62,541 nt of DNA. Source: WQXF01 sp031552825. Lineage in GTDB: Bacteria; Bacillota; Clostridia; Christensenellales; Aristaeellaceae. The stretch lies in NCBI GenBank assembly GCA_031552825.1, contig JAVBMD010000003.1, positions 1 through 62,541 on the forward strand, read 5' to 3'. Both the position numbers and the translations under genes were made by a program. The notes below the pieces were generated by a model, which saw nothing but the letters and a program-made list of their open reading frames with translations, was not told where the DNA came from and did no database searches. Below, piece after piece: positions 51,076 through 59,624 of this stretch; the stretch's first letter is position 1, and each line of letters begins with the position of its first letter.

Positions 51076-52914
51076 TTATGATTCGATGCGCGTGAGGGGG
51101 TTCGCCCCCATCGTCTCCGCCAGCTCCTCCTCCAGTGCGTTCTGGATGCGGTGAACGCGCTGGTACAGCCCCGGCTGCGCGATCAGCTCGGCATGGCTGC
51201 CCAGCTGCGCCACGCGCCCGCCTTCCAGCACGAGGATGCGGTCGCACTCGGCGAGGGTGGAGATGCGGTGCGAGATGATAAGCGTGGTCGCGCCGCCCTG
51301 CCCCTGACGCAGCGCCGCGCGGATGGCGGCGTCGGTTTGCGTATCGACGGCGGAGAGCGAATCGTCGAAGATCAGGATGTCGTTGTCCTTCATCAGCGTG
51401 CGGGCGATGGCAACGCGCTGCTTCTGCCCGCCGGAGAGCGTGACGCCGCGCTCGCCGACCAGCGTCTCGTAGCCCTGCTCGCTCTGGCGGATGAAGGCGT
51501 CGGCCTGCGCGATGGCGGTAGCGGTGAATACCGAGGTGTCCGGCGCGTCGGGCGCTGTGATGGCGACGTTTTCGCGCAGCGATTTGGAATAGAGAAACGG
51601 CTCTTGCAGCACCAGCCCGACCTTGGCGCGCAGCCACTTTTTGCGAACCTTGGAAAGCTCCACGCCGCCGATTAAGATGCGCCCGCCCGTCGGCTCATAC
51701 AGCCGCTGAAGCAGCTGCACCAGCGTGGACTTGCCGCTGCCGGTGCCGCCGAGGATGGCCAGCGTGCCGCCCGAGGGGATGGTGAAGCTGACCCGGTCGA
51801 GCACCGGCCGCCCGGCTTCGTAGGCGAAGGATACCTCCTCGAACACGATATCGCCGCGCAGCGATTCCGGCTCCACGGAATCCTCGGCGTCGGTTTCGGC
51901 GGGCTGGCGCAGGATTTGGTCGATGCGCTCCATCGACACCATCGCCTTGCCGCCGTCGGAAAGCAGCCGACCCAGCTGCCGCGCGGGGTTCAGCAACTTC
52001 TCCATAAAGGTGACGAACAGCGTCAGCGTGCCGACGCTGATGCGGCCGCTGGCGGCGAAGGAGATGCCCACCAGCAGCGTCGTCCCGGTTTGCAGCATGC
52101 TCAGCGCGTCCGAGGCCGACCAGAACCACGCCAGCAGCCGGATCAGCCGCATCAGCTTGCCCTGCAGCGCCACGCTGGCGGCGTCGAACTTTTCGACCTC
52201 GTGCTGCTGCCGCCCGAAGGCGCGCACCACGCGCACCCCGGCAAGGCTCTCCTGCAGGATCGCCGATAGCTTGCCCTCGGTCTCGTCGAAGGCCTGAAAG
52301 CCCACCATAATCTTCTTCGAATACGCCAGCGAGCCGATGAACAGCACTGGGATCATCACCAGCGAGATCAGCGTGAGCTGCGGGCTGCGCCACCATAGGA
52401 TCAGCGTCGCCAGCGTGATGGTGGTCAAGGAACTGACGATCTCCAGCAGTTGCGTCGCCAGAAAGCGGCGCACCGTATCCACGTCCGAGGTGCAGCGCTG
52501 GATCAAATCGCCGGTTTCGGCCTTCACATGATAGTCGTAGGGCAGGTGCTGCAGATGCGCGTAGGCCTCGTTGCGCAGGTCGCGCGCGATGTTCTCGCTG
52601 GCCAGCGCGCTCCACTTGCCCTTGAAGAACATCGCCAGCGCGCTGATCGCGCTCAGGCCGATCAGCAGCAGCGCCAGCACCCACAGGTGCGAGGCGAACC
52701 AGCCGCGCCCGCCCGCCGCTTCGAAAGCGCGCACGAGGAAGCCCGGCGCGTCCAGCGGCAGCGTGCCGAACACCGAATCGATGGTGCCGGCCAGCAGCCA
52801 CGGCGTCATCAGGCCGACGAACACCACCGCGATGGTGGCGATCAGCGCGCCAAGGTACAGCCCGGCGTTGCGCCGCACCAGCGCGGCAAGCAGGGCGATT
52901 CTGCGTCGGTTCAT
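51076..52914 (-). CDS. heterodimeric ABC multidrug-type exporter subunit (degenerate Walker B)
   Basis: A 612-residue half transporter starting MNRRRIALLAALVRR (ATG 52914, AAAGGA upstream). Six membrane helices, Walker A GGTGSGKST, canonical signature LSGGQKQR, but Walker B ILIFDDSLSAVD has Asp instead of the catalytic Glu. This is the complementary pattern to the 47889 subunit, so the two form one heterodimer with one active and one degenerate ATP site. Candidate attenuator leader lies ~500 bases upstream. Confidence 0.92.
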   Translation of the reverse strand: MNRRRIALLAALVRRNAGLYLGALIATIAVVFVGLMTPWLLAGTIDSVFGTLPLDAPGFLVRAFEAAGGRGWFASHLWVLALLLIGLSAISALAMFFKGKWSALASENIARDLRNEAYAHLQHLPYDYHVKAETGDLIQRCTSDVDTVRRFLATQLLEIVSSLTTITLATLILWWRSPQLTLISLVMIPVLFIGSLAYSKKIMVGFQAFDETEGKLSAILQESLAGVRVVRAFGRQQHEVEKFDAASVALQGKLMRLIRLLAWFWSASDALSMLQTGTTLLVGISFAASGRISVGTLTLFVTFMEKLLNPARQLGRLLSDGGKAMVSMERIDQILRQPAETDAEDSVEPESLRGDIVFEEVSFAYEAGRPVLDRVSFTIPSGGTLAILGGTGSGKSTLVQLLQRLYEPTGGRILIGGVELSKVRKKWLRAKVGLVLQEPFLYSKSLRENVAITAPDAPDTSVFTATAIAQADAFIRQSEQGYETLVGERGVTLSGGQKQRVAIARTLMKDNDILIFDDSLSAVDTQTDAAIRAALRQGQGGATTLIISHRISTLAECDRILVLEGGRVAQLGSHAELIAQPGLYQRVHRIQNALEEELAETMGANPLTRIES

Positions 52915-53409
52915 GGGAATCACATCCTTTCCATGGAGGTTATGAATGCATAGAAAATCGCGCGGCGCGCGGCGGGGAAACCGCCGCTTCGGCGGCGGGA
53001 ATCCCCCCCGGGGACGGAATCCCTCCACCGCCTGCGGGCGGTCCCCCTCCCTTTAACAAGGGAGGCTTTTGGAGACTGGTATATGTTTCTTATTTTATAA
53101 AAGGTATTTGGTTCCAGCCCCTAGCCTCCCTTGTTAAAGGGAGGGGGACCGCGTGAGCGGTGGGGGGATTCCCGGCGCCCACAGGCGCCGGTTTCTCCGC
53201 TGCAGCGGAGCGGAGCCGAGATCGGCCAGTGGCCGAATAATCAAGGCGGAAGCCCAGTGAGCCAACGAGTTTGCGCAGCGGCGCGGGGACGGAATCCCTC
53301 CACCGCTCACGCCGGAGAGATCGCCGCTGTGGCGGCGGGAATCCCCCCCCGGGGGTCAGATCCCTCCACCGCCCGCAGGCGGTGGAGGAAATCCACCCCA
53401 GACACACAG
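52915..53409. repeat. repeat-rich gap between leader and ABC gene
   Basis: No gene. Contains the inverted copy of the MITE-like unit at 53052-53138 and several GC palindromes (CCGCCGCTTCGGCGGCGGG near 52981 and 53321). Any leader-controlled transcript to the ABC gene would have to cross this. Confidence 0.75.
53052..53138 (-). repeat. MITE-like unit, copy 3 (inverted)
   Basis: 87 bp with TTTAACAAGG / CCTTGTTAAA inverted ends; the reverse complement shares the AACCAA and CATATACCAG text of the copies at 12118 and 12476. Confidence 0.8.
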
Positions 53410-53453
53410 AAAAACCGCAGACCAGCAGCCATCGTTGCTGCGGTTCTGCGGTT
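53410..53453 (-). terminator. attenuator-type terminator
   Basis: Stem AACCGCAG / CTGCGGTT (53413-53420, 53446-53453) with an inner helix near AGCA/TGCT; on the minus strand it ends in TTTTT. It follows the short leader ORF by about 40 bases. Confidence 0.8.
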
Positions 53454-53493
53454 GTGGCCGAAGATAGCCGGAGGCAATAGGACGCTTACGAGG

Positions 53494-53538
53494 CTATGAA
53501 ATTATCGGGGAAATTCCCCAGTTCATAACGCTACGCAT
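53494..53538 (-). CDS. 14-residue leader peptide
   Basis: ATG at 53538 with an excellent AAAGGAGG (53553-53546) and 7-base spacing encodes MRSVMNWGISPIIS then TAG. It is preceded by a consensus promoter and followed by a terminator. Within the ORF, TATGAA/TTCATA and GGGGA/TCCCC segments can pair, so ribosome position would change RNA folding. Function as an attenuation leader is inferred. Confidence 0.72.
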   Translation of the reverse strand: MRSVMNWGISPIIS

Positions 53539-53599
53539 CCTGATGCCTCCTTTCTGAAGCCGTGATTGTTTGGCAGGGTTTTACAACCCGAATGACTGT

Positions 53600-53628
53600 A
53601 TTCTACCGGGCATATCGGGGAATGTCAA
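53600..53628 (-). promoter_or_regulatory. strong promoter of the leader
   Basis: On the minus strand: TTGACA (53628-53623), 17 bases, TAGAAT (53605-53600). Confidence 0.88.
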
Positions 53629-53667
53629 GGGATATTTTTCTAGCCGAGTCCCGCCGGGTTCCGCGCG

Positions 53668-54093
53668 TCATTCCACAGTGCAATCGTGCGAGAACTGCCA
53701 AGTGATGCCGAACTTGTCGGTCACCATGCCATAAAGCTCGCTCCAGAAGGTCTTGGCGAGCGGCATGTCCACCGTGCCGCCCTGCGCGAGCGCGGCAAAG
53801 GCGCGCCGAATTTCCTCCTGATCGTCGCTGCCGAGGGTGGGGCTGATGCTGCTGCCGCGCACGAACGGCATGCCGCTGGGCGTATCGCAGAACATGACGT
53901 TCATGCCGTAGATCGGCACGTAGGCGTACATCACGCGCGCCTTGTCACCCTCGGCGATGGGGAAATCAGAATCCGGCGGCATCTCGCCGTAGGTCATCAG
54001 TTCCTGCATCTCGGACTGGAACACCTGAGCATAGAAATCCATCGCCTCGCGGGCTTCGCCATCGAAGTTGAAGAACAGAGAAAAGTTTTTCAT
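53668..54093 (-). CDS. PhnB-like VOC-family protein
   Basis: A 141-residue vicinal-oxygen-chelate fold protein: LFFNFDGEAREAMDFYAQVF and NVMFCDTPSGMPFVRGSSIS fit PhnB/3-demethylubiquinone-type members; WQFSHDCTVE at the end matches the family tail. Probably metal-binding; substrate unknown. Confidence 0.88.
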   Translation of the reverse strand: MKNFSLFFNFDGEAREAMDFYAQVFQSEMQELMTYGEMPPDSDFPIAEGDKARVMYAYVPIYGMNVMFCDTPSGMPFVRGSSISPTLGSDDQEEIRRAFAALAQGGTVDMPLAKTFWSELYGMVTDKFGITWQFSHDCTVE

Positions 54094-54139
54094 CCTGTGA
54101 ATCGCTCCTTTTCGTTGGTTGGTCGGGTAGAGGGGTTGC

Positions 54140-54697
54140 TTAATAATGCGGCTCGAATACCTGCCCCGAACGGTACAAAAACAGGTGCGCGAACATGATT
54201 TGGAACACTTCCTCGTAGCGCTCGGCGGCGCTTTGCAGCGAGAGGCTGATGTGCGGAGAACCCAGCCGCGCGTTGGCCGCCAGTTGCTTTTTCTGCGCGG
54301 GGGAGAGCGCCAGCGCGTCCGGATCCTTGAGCCGCACGGTAATGAAGCGCTGATCGCCCTGCTGCGTGAGCGCGATATCCTCCACGTGCTCCCACGAGAC
54401 GAAGCCCACGCCGACCGCCGGGGTTTGATCGGTGAAGCCCAGCCAGTCGACGATCAGCAGATCGACGGGCGGCTTCAGCGAGCGGTGAAGCAGCAGCGCG
54501 AACGCCGCGCCGAAGCTCAGCGCGCCAAGCCCGCCCACCAGCTTGTACAGCAGGCCGTCGCCGAAGAACAGCAAGGCCAGCGAGGCCGCCGCCATCAAAA
54601 GGCATAGGAGCATCGGCTTGAGCTGCTTGACGGATTGCTGCTTGACGACCAACCGTTCGACCTGTCCCTCGGCATCCATCGTGATTCCGGTCTGCAT
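54140..54697 (-). CDS. STM3941-family membrane protein
   Basis: A 185-residue protein with two membrane helices (about residues 28-70) and a PH-like C-terminal part (VGFVSWEHVEDIALTQQGDQ, RFITVRLKDPDAL). This matches the STM3941 family. GGAGG lies before the ATG. Function unknown. Confidence 0.78.
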   Translation of the reverse strand: MQTGITMDAEGQVERLVVKQQSVKQLKPMLLCLLMAAASLALLFFGDGLLYKLVGGLGALSFGAAFALLLHRSLKPPVDLLIVDWLGFTDQTPAVGVGFVSWEHVEDIALTQQGDQRFITVRLKDPDALALSPAQKKQLAANARLGSPHISLSLQSAAERYEEVFQIMFAHLFLYRSGQVFEPHY

Positions 54698-54835
54698 TTG
54701 TACCTCCGCGCTAAAGGGCGAAAAGAATTTCAGTCAGCAGTATAGCACGGGATGGCGGGGGAGGGAAAGAGCGATTTTATCGTCGTCATGGGTGCGCGCG
54801 CGCCAATGGTTCCCAAGGATTGGGAAGCGCTTCGG

Positions 54836-55186
54836 TTATTTTCGGAGGATCTTCTCCATCGGCTTGCCCTTGGCCAATTCGTCGACCATCTTGTCCAACC
54901 AGCGAATCTTTTGCATGAGCGGCTCCTCGATTTCCTCCACGCGGTAGCCGCAGATCATGCCCGTGATGAGGGCGGCGTTCGGGTTGATTTGCGGCGCTTG
55001 GTTGAAGAAGGTCTCTACGTCTACCTCGTCGTCGATCTGCCGCTGCAGGGAGGCTGGATCATAGCCGGTGAGCCAGCGGATGATTTCATCGACGTCGATC
55101 CTTGCCCGGCCTTTTTTCTCTGCCTTCTCGATGTACAGCGGGTAAACGCTGGCAAAGGACATCGTGTAGATTCTCGGTTTCTTCAT
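54836..55186 (-). CDS. DUF2200 family protein, copy 1
   Basis: A 116-residue protein, MKKPRIYTMSFASVYPLYIE, WLTGYDPASLQRQI and NPNAALITGMICGYRVEEIE, of DUF2200. Start at ATG 55186 after GGAGC-type site; a longer frame reads into the terminator. Cytoplasmic, unknown function. A paralogue is at 61836. Confidence 0.9.
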   Translation of the reverse strand: MKKPRIYTMSFASVYPLYIEKAEKKGRARIDVDEIIRWLTGYDPASLQRQIDDEVDVETFFNQAPQINPNAALITGMICGYRVEEIEEPLMQKIRWLDKMVDELAKGKPMEKILRK

Positions 55187-55281
55187 GCGGGCGCTCCTTT
55201 CGGTTCGGCTGCTGTTGGGAGGGGTTGCCAGCTGCTTGTGCTCAGTATAGCACAGGCGGAGCAGGGTGGGAACCAATAATA

Positions 55282-55374
55282 ATCCGAACCCATCGCCGGC
55301 AAGCCGCGCCTGCTGCGATGGGTTCGGATGCGATGGGTTCAGATATGATGGGTTCGGATGCGATGGGGGAATCG
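55282..55374 (-). repeat. terminator hairpin whose arm is expanded as 15-bp tandem repeats
   Basis: ATCCGAACCCATCGC (55282-55296) pairs with GCGATGGGTTCGGAT (55315-55329), a perfect 15-bp stem; the minus strand then reads TTATTATTGG. The right arm is repeated at 55330, 55345 and 55360 with an exact 15-base period. It lies just downstream of the 1337-residue gene. Confidence 0.85.
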
Positions 55375-55388
55375 CGGGCGATGATCGC

Positions 55389-58300
55389 TTAGGTTTCCGG
55401 GTTGCCGATCAGCGTGGGTCTGCCCAGCGTGCCGATGGTGGCGGTGTTCCACACGCTGGTGGTGTTCCAGCCAAGCGCGGTGATGACGGCGAGCAGGTCA
55501 GCCGGATCCATGCTCTGGCCGTCCAGACCGTTGGGATCGCTGACCGGCGTGACCGGCACGCCGCCGGAGAGCAGGGTCATCGTGCTGCTGGCGTGGTTCT
55601 GCGCGAGCGTCGCGCCGTTCACCAGCTGCCCGCAAACCCTGTGTACCACGCCGCCCGCGTTGGTGGCGACCGCCGAGGGGCCAAGCGCGATGCTGCTTTG
55701 CATGCTGGCCGCGCCCGCCGCGTTGTTCTCCAGCGCGCCGACGAGGCCGGAGACGATGGTAGCGCCGGTGGCCGAACCCGACGCATAGCAGCGGCTGACC
55801 GTCGTGCCGAGGCCGTGACCCAGCAGCGCGCCATACTGCGTGCCGCCGCCGGTACTGTTCCCGGTCGCGTAGCTGTCCCGGATGATCGTCGGGTTGGCGC
55901 ACAGACCCGCCAGCGAGCCGACCTCCGCTTGCCCGCTGGCCACCGCGTTGCCCGTCGCGAAGCACTGGTCGATCAGCCCGTAGGCGCAGTTGCCGCTGAA
56001 GCCGCCGGTGCCGTTGTTGGCACTGCCCGACCCGGCGGTGCTGGTCGCGCTGCCGTGCGCTTGGCACTGGAAGAACTGCAGCGAGGGATTGAGCGGATCG
56101 GCAGGCGCGGGCGCGTCGGAGTTGCCGTTGAAGCCGCCGACGCGGATCGACGCCTGCGAGTTGCCGTCGGCACGGCAACGGATATATCGGGTGCCTGAGG
56201 AGCGGCCGACGAAGCCGCCGGTCTCCTGCGTGGTGGCGATCACGTTGGCGGTCGCGGTGCAGTCGGCCACGAACAGGATCGGCGTGGTGGGGGCGGGCGA
56301 GAGGCCTTGCAGCCCGAGGTATCCGGCAAAACCGCCGCTGACGCCCGCGGAGGAAGGGCCGTTCGCCGCAATGGTGGCGGCGGTGGAGTGGCAATCGCTG
56401 AGGATGGTTGTGCCGCCGCCGCTCATGACCTGCATCGCGCCGATCACGCCGCCCATCGACGCGACGCGCCCGGTGACGTCCACGCCGCAGCGGACATTCG
56501 TATAGCTGCTGCCCTCGGCGCGCACTTCGGTGGTGCCGAACGCGCCGCCCAGCCGGTTGTTGCCGAAGATGGCGCCGCTCTGCACCGTGGCGTTCGCAAC
56601 GGCCAGCGGCGCGGTCAGCGTCGTAAAGCCGATGAGCCCGCCTTGATGCGCGGCGGCTGTCGGCGGATTGGGCTCGTTGATCTGGATCTGCGCGACGGTC
56701 AGATCCGTCAAGTTGGAGGGGGTGGCACATACAAACAGGCCGACCATGCCGCCGCAGTTCGCGGCAAGGAAGCGGTAGAAGCCGCTGGACACGAGGACAT
56801 TGGCCATCCGGCTCAGCCCGGCGCTGACCACGCCGATCACGCCGCCTTGGTTTTGATAGCCGGTGATCTCCGCCTCGGCGATCGATACGTCGGCGACCGT
56901 AGCCGAGGCTCCGGCCTGATTCAGCAGGCCGATCAGCCCACCAGCATTGACCGACAGCGGCGTGATTTCGGCGGTAATCAGTTGCGTGGCGACGATGCGC
57001 TCGACGGTCACTGCACCCTCCAGCACACCGGCCATGCCGCCCACGTAGCCGAGGTTGCTGCCGACCCCGGCGCGTCCGCCCGCGGCGCGGCCCGGCTCCA
57101 GCCGGATGTCGCGGAGAATGCCGCCCTGCAGGTAGCCCACCAGCGTGCCGATCTTGCCGGTTTGGGCAGTGTTGGCCGTGCCGGTGAACAGCGCCTCCGA
57201 AAAGCTGTTGGTCAGGGTGAAGCGTTCCAGCGCCACGCCGCGCGCTTGGCCGAAAAGCCCGCGCACCAGTACCGGGTTTTCCGCGGTGGCGACTGCGTTG
57301 ATGGTCAGGTTGCCGACGGTGGTGCCGCCCGGCGGTGTCTGCGCGATGCCGGTGAACACGTGCTCGCCGGAAAATGGCGGCTCGATCAGCCCGGCGTCCA
57401 CGTTGCCGATGGGCCGCCAGCCGTTGCCGTCCCAAGCGGGCGAGTAGTTGGCTAGGTCGAACGCGCTGTCTAGGCTGTAAACCAGCGCTAGGCTGTCGGG
57501 CATGCCGTGTACGCCGCCGGTCTGGTCATAGAGCGCCTGCATGCCCTCGATATTGTCCAGAATGCGCGCGTTCTCGGTCACGCCCGCCCGGTTGCCGGGG
57601 TTCCCTTGGGTCAGATCGGGATAGAACGCCATCTCCGCCGGGGTACACATGCGCACAAAGAAGGGATCGCCAGCGACGCCGTCGCCTAAGGCGAAGGGCA
57701 TGCCGATCGCCGATTCGAACAGCGTCAGCACGCCGGTCGAGCGCCCCTCGCTGGTCACGCCCACCGCGTAAATGTCGTAGTTGAAGCCGTCCATCACGCC
57801 GGTCTCCAGCGGCAGCGGGGTGATGCCCTCCTTGCCGGTCAGCGTGAAGGGGAAGGTCTGCGTGACGGCGGTCAGCGCGCGCGTGAACTGGCCTCGCACC
57901 GCGTTGCCGGTGGTCAAGGTGGCAGGATTATTATATCCGATAACCTCCGCCTCGGTGGGAATGGGCTGGCCGGGGGTCAGCAGCAGGTAGTAGATCGACA
58001 GCGTGGTGTCGGGCGAGGCCGAGCCGGTCATGACCATGTCCACCGTCCGGAAGACCGGGCCGCGCACCAGCGAGACCAGGTTCACGTTCAGGAAGCTGGT
58101 GTCCACCGTAAAGACCGAAAATGTTCGCGAGGCGTCCGTCGGGTTGCACAGGCCGCCCAGTTGGGTGGCGACGATGGTATAGGTGCCGTCCGGCAGGTCG
58201 CTCGGCGATTGTACGCCCCATTCGCCATCCTCCAGCAGCGCGGTGGTTTCGCAAAACACGGTCGCGCCGAGGCTGTTCAGGACGCATACCTGTACTTGGC

Positions 58301-59402
58301 TGCCGGGAACGCCGCGCCCCGCGATGGAGGGTCTGGAGGAGGCGATCACCTCGTTCAGCTCCGGCAAATCGATGGGCGGCGGCGGGCAGGCGGGGTATAC
58401 GACGTCGAAGCAGGTTTCATCCTGCGGCGGGTTGGGGCTTTGGCTGTCCGGGCAGCGGAGCACGGCGCGCACGCAATGGCGGCCCTGCGTCCAAGGCGGG
58501 TTAGGCTCGTAGATCCAGTTGCCGTCCGCGCCGATGGGTACCCGGCCAACGGATACGCCGTCGACAAAGAGCTCCGCTTCGCAGCCGGGCTCGCCCGTGC
58601 CGGTGACGGGGTCTTCCGGATCGGCGGTGCCGCCGTCCTCCGGGCCGGTGATGAGGATTTCCGGCTCCTCTGGAACGGTGAAGCACGAGGTATCTTCCGG
58701 CGCGCCCGCGCCCGGGCCGCCGGGGCAGCGCAAGATCGCGCGCACGCAATGGAAGCCGCCTGTCCACGGCGTCGGCGGCTGGTATATCCAATTGCCGTTC
58801 GCGTCGATAGGCACCCGGCCAACGGATACGCCGTCGATGAATAGCTCCGCTTCGCAGCCGGGCTCGCCCGTGCCGGTGACGGGGTCTTCCGGATCGGCGG
58901 TGCCGCCGTCCTCCGGGCCGGTGATGAGGATTTCCGGCTCCTCTGGAACGGTGAAGCACGAGGTATCTTCCGGCGCGCCCACGCCCGGGTCGCCGGGGCA
59001 ACGCAAGATCGCGCGCACGCAATGGCGGCCGCCGGTCCACGGCGTCGGCGGCTGGTATATCCAATTGCCGTTCGCATCGGTGGGAACCGAACCGACAAAG
59101 CGTCCGTCGATGTACAGTTTAACGCGGCACAAGGGCGTGCCTCGGCCGGTGATGGGATCCGTGGGGTCGGCGGTGCCGCCGTTCCGCGGGCCGGTGATGC
59201 GGATATCGCGGCACGGGTTCGCGCCGCAGGGCGGGCATAGGGTACGGCAACAACCGGCGCAGCCGCTCTGGGCGACGCGCACGGGAGTGCGCAGAGCGCA
59301 AACGGACGAAGGCAGGCAGCCTTGCCCCCTGCGGCAGGGGGAGGGGCTGCAGCCGTCCGTTTGGCATAGAATGGTTTTTGGGTGGTTCCGACGCATCAGC
59401 AT
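55389..59402 (-). CDS. 1337-residue Cys-rich, Ig-like and GLUG-type repeat protein, probable spore-surface
   Basis: AAAGGAGG 8 bases before ATG 59402. No signal peptide. Residues ~12-65 are Cys-rich (10+ Cys, GCAGCCRTLCPPCGANPC), then three near-identical ~84-residue Ig-like domains (~66-315; ITGPEDGGTADPEDPVTGTG, NGNWIYQPPTPWTGG), a fourth different beta domain, and from ~600 a long run of GLUG-like beta-helix repeats (GGLIGLLNQ, GGVIGVVSAG, GGFAGYLG). The Cys-rich start resembles the collagen-like protein at 14049; both lack export signals, which suits mother-cell assembled spore coats. Alternative: non-classically exported adhesin. Confidence 0.78.
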   Translation of the reverse strand: MLMRRNHPKTILCQTDGCSPSPCRRGQGCLPSSVCALRTPVRVAQSGCAGCCRTLCPPCGANPCRDIRITGPRNGGTADPTDPITGRGTPLCRVKLYIDGRFVGSVPTDANGNWIYQPPTPWTGGRHCVRAILRCPGDPGVGAPEDTSCFTVPEEPEILITGPEDGGTADPEDPVTGTGEPGCEAELFIDGVSVGRVPIDANGNWIYQPPTPWTGGFHCVRAILRCPGGPGAGAPEDTSCFTVPEEPEILITGPEDGGTADPEDPVTGTGEPGCEAELFVDGVSVGRVPIGADGNWIYEPNPPWTQGRHCVRAVLRCPDSQSPNPPQDETCFDVVYPACPPPPIDLPELNEVIASSRPSIAGRGVPGSQVQVCVLNSLGATVFCETTALLEDGEWGVQSPSDLPDGTYTIVATQLGGLCNPTDASRTFSVFTVDTSFLNVNLVSLVRGPVFRTVDMVMTGSASPDTTLSIYYLLLTPGQPIPTEAEVIGYNNPATLTTGNAVRGQFTRALTAVTQTFPFTLTGKEGITPLPLETGVMDGFNYDIYAVGVTSEGRSTGVLTLFESAIGMPFALGDGVAGDPFFVRMCTPAEMAFYPDLTQGNPGNRAGVTENARILDNIEGMQALYDQTGGVHGMPDSLALVYSLDSAFDLANYSPAWDGNGWRPIGNVDAGLIEPPFSGEHVFTGIAQTPPGGTTVGNLTINAVATAENPVLVRGLFGQARGVALERFTLTNSFSEALFTGTANTAQTGKIGTLVGYLQGGILRDIRLEPGRAAGGRAGVGSNLGYVGGMAGVLEGAVTVERIVATQLITAEITPLSVNAGGLIGLLNQAGASATVADVSIAEAEITGYQNQGGVIGVVSAGLSRMANVLVSSGFYRFLAANCGGMVGLFVCATPSNLTDLTVAQIQINEPNPPTAAAHQGGLIGFTTLTAPLAVANATVQSGAIFGNNRLGGAFGTTEVRAEGSSYTNVRCGVDVTGRVASMGGVIGAMQVMSGGGTTILSDCHSTAATIAANGPSSAGVSGGFAGYLGLQGLSPAPTTPILFVADCTATANVIATTQETGGFVGRSSGTRYIRCRADGNSQASIRVGGFNGNSDAPAPADPLNPSLQFFQCQAHGSATSTAGSGSANNGTGGFSGNCAYGLIDQCFATGNAVASGQAEVGSLAGLCANPTIIRDSYATGNSTGGGTQYGALLGHGLGTTVSRCYASGSATGATIVSGLVGALENNAAGAASMQSSIALGPSAVATNAGGVVHRVCGQLVNGATLAQNHASSTMTLLSGGVPVTPVSDPNGLDGQSMDPADLLAVITALGWNTTSVWNTATIGTLGRPTLIGNPET

Positions 59403-59503
59403 GAGAAAGGCCTCCTTTTCCCTTTCATCCTATGCGGGAGGCGCGCGCGTGTTTGTGTTCTTGTTCAAACGCAAAAATCCAAACCCGTACTGGCAGGTTT
59501 TGC

Positions 59504-59533
59504 TTGTCGCAATGCTGCGGATTCTGCTATACT
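59504..59533 (+). promoter_or_regulatory. promoter before the exported protein
   Basis: TTGTCG (59504-59509), 18 bases, TATACT (59528-59533); tandem repeats begin 3 bases later. Confidence 0.5.
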
Positions 59534-59536
59534 GAC

Positions 59537-59581
59537 AAAAATCAATTCGATAAAAACCAATCCCCCAAAAACCAATCCGAT
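59537..59581 (+). repeat. 15-bp tandem repeats, 3 copies
   Basis: AAAAATCAATTCGAT, AAAAACCAATCCCCC and AAAAACCAATCCGAT at 59537, 59552 and 59567 (exact 15-base period), followed by decaying units. Confidence 0.88.
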
Positions 59582-59624
59582 GAAAACAGATAAAACAGAT
59601 TGCGTCAGAAGGCGAGGAATGGCC

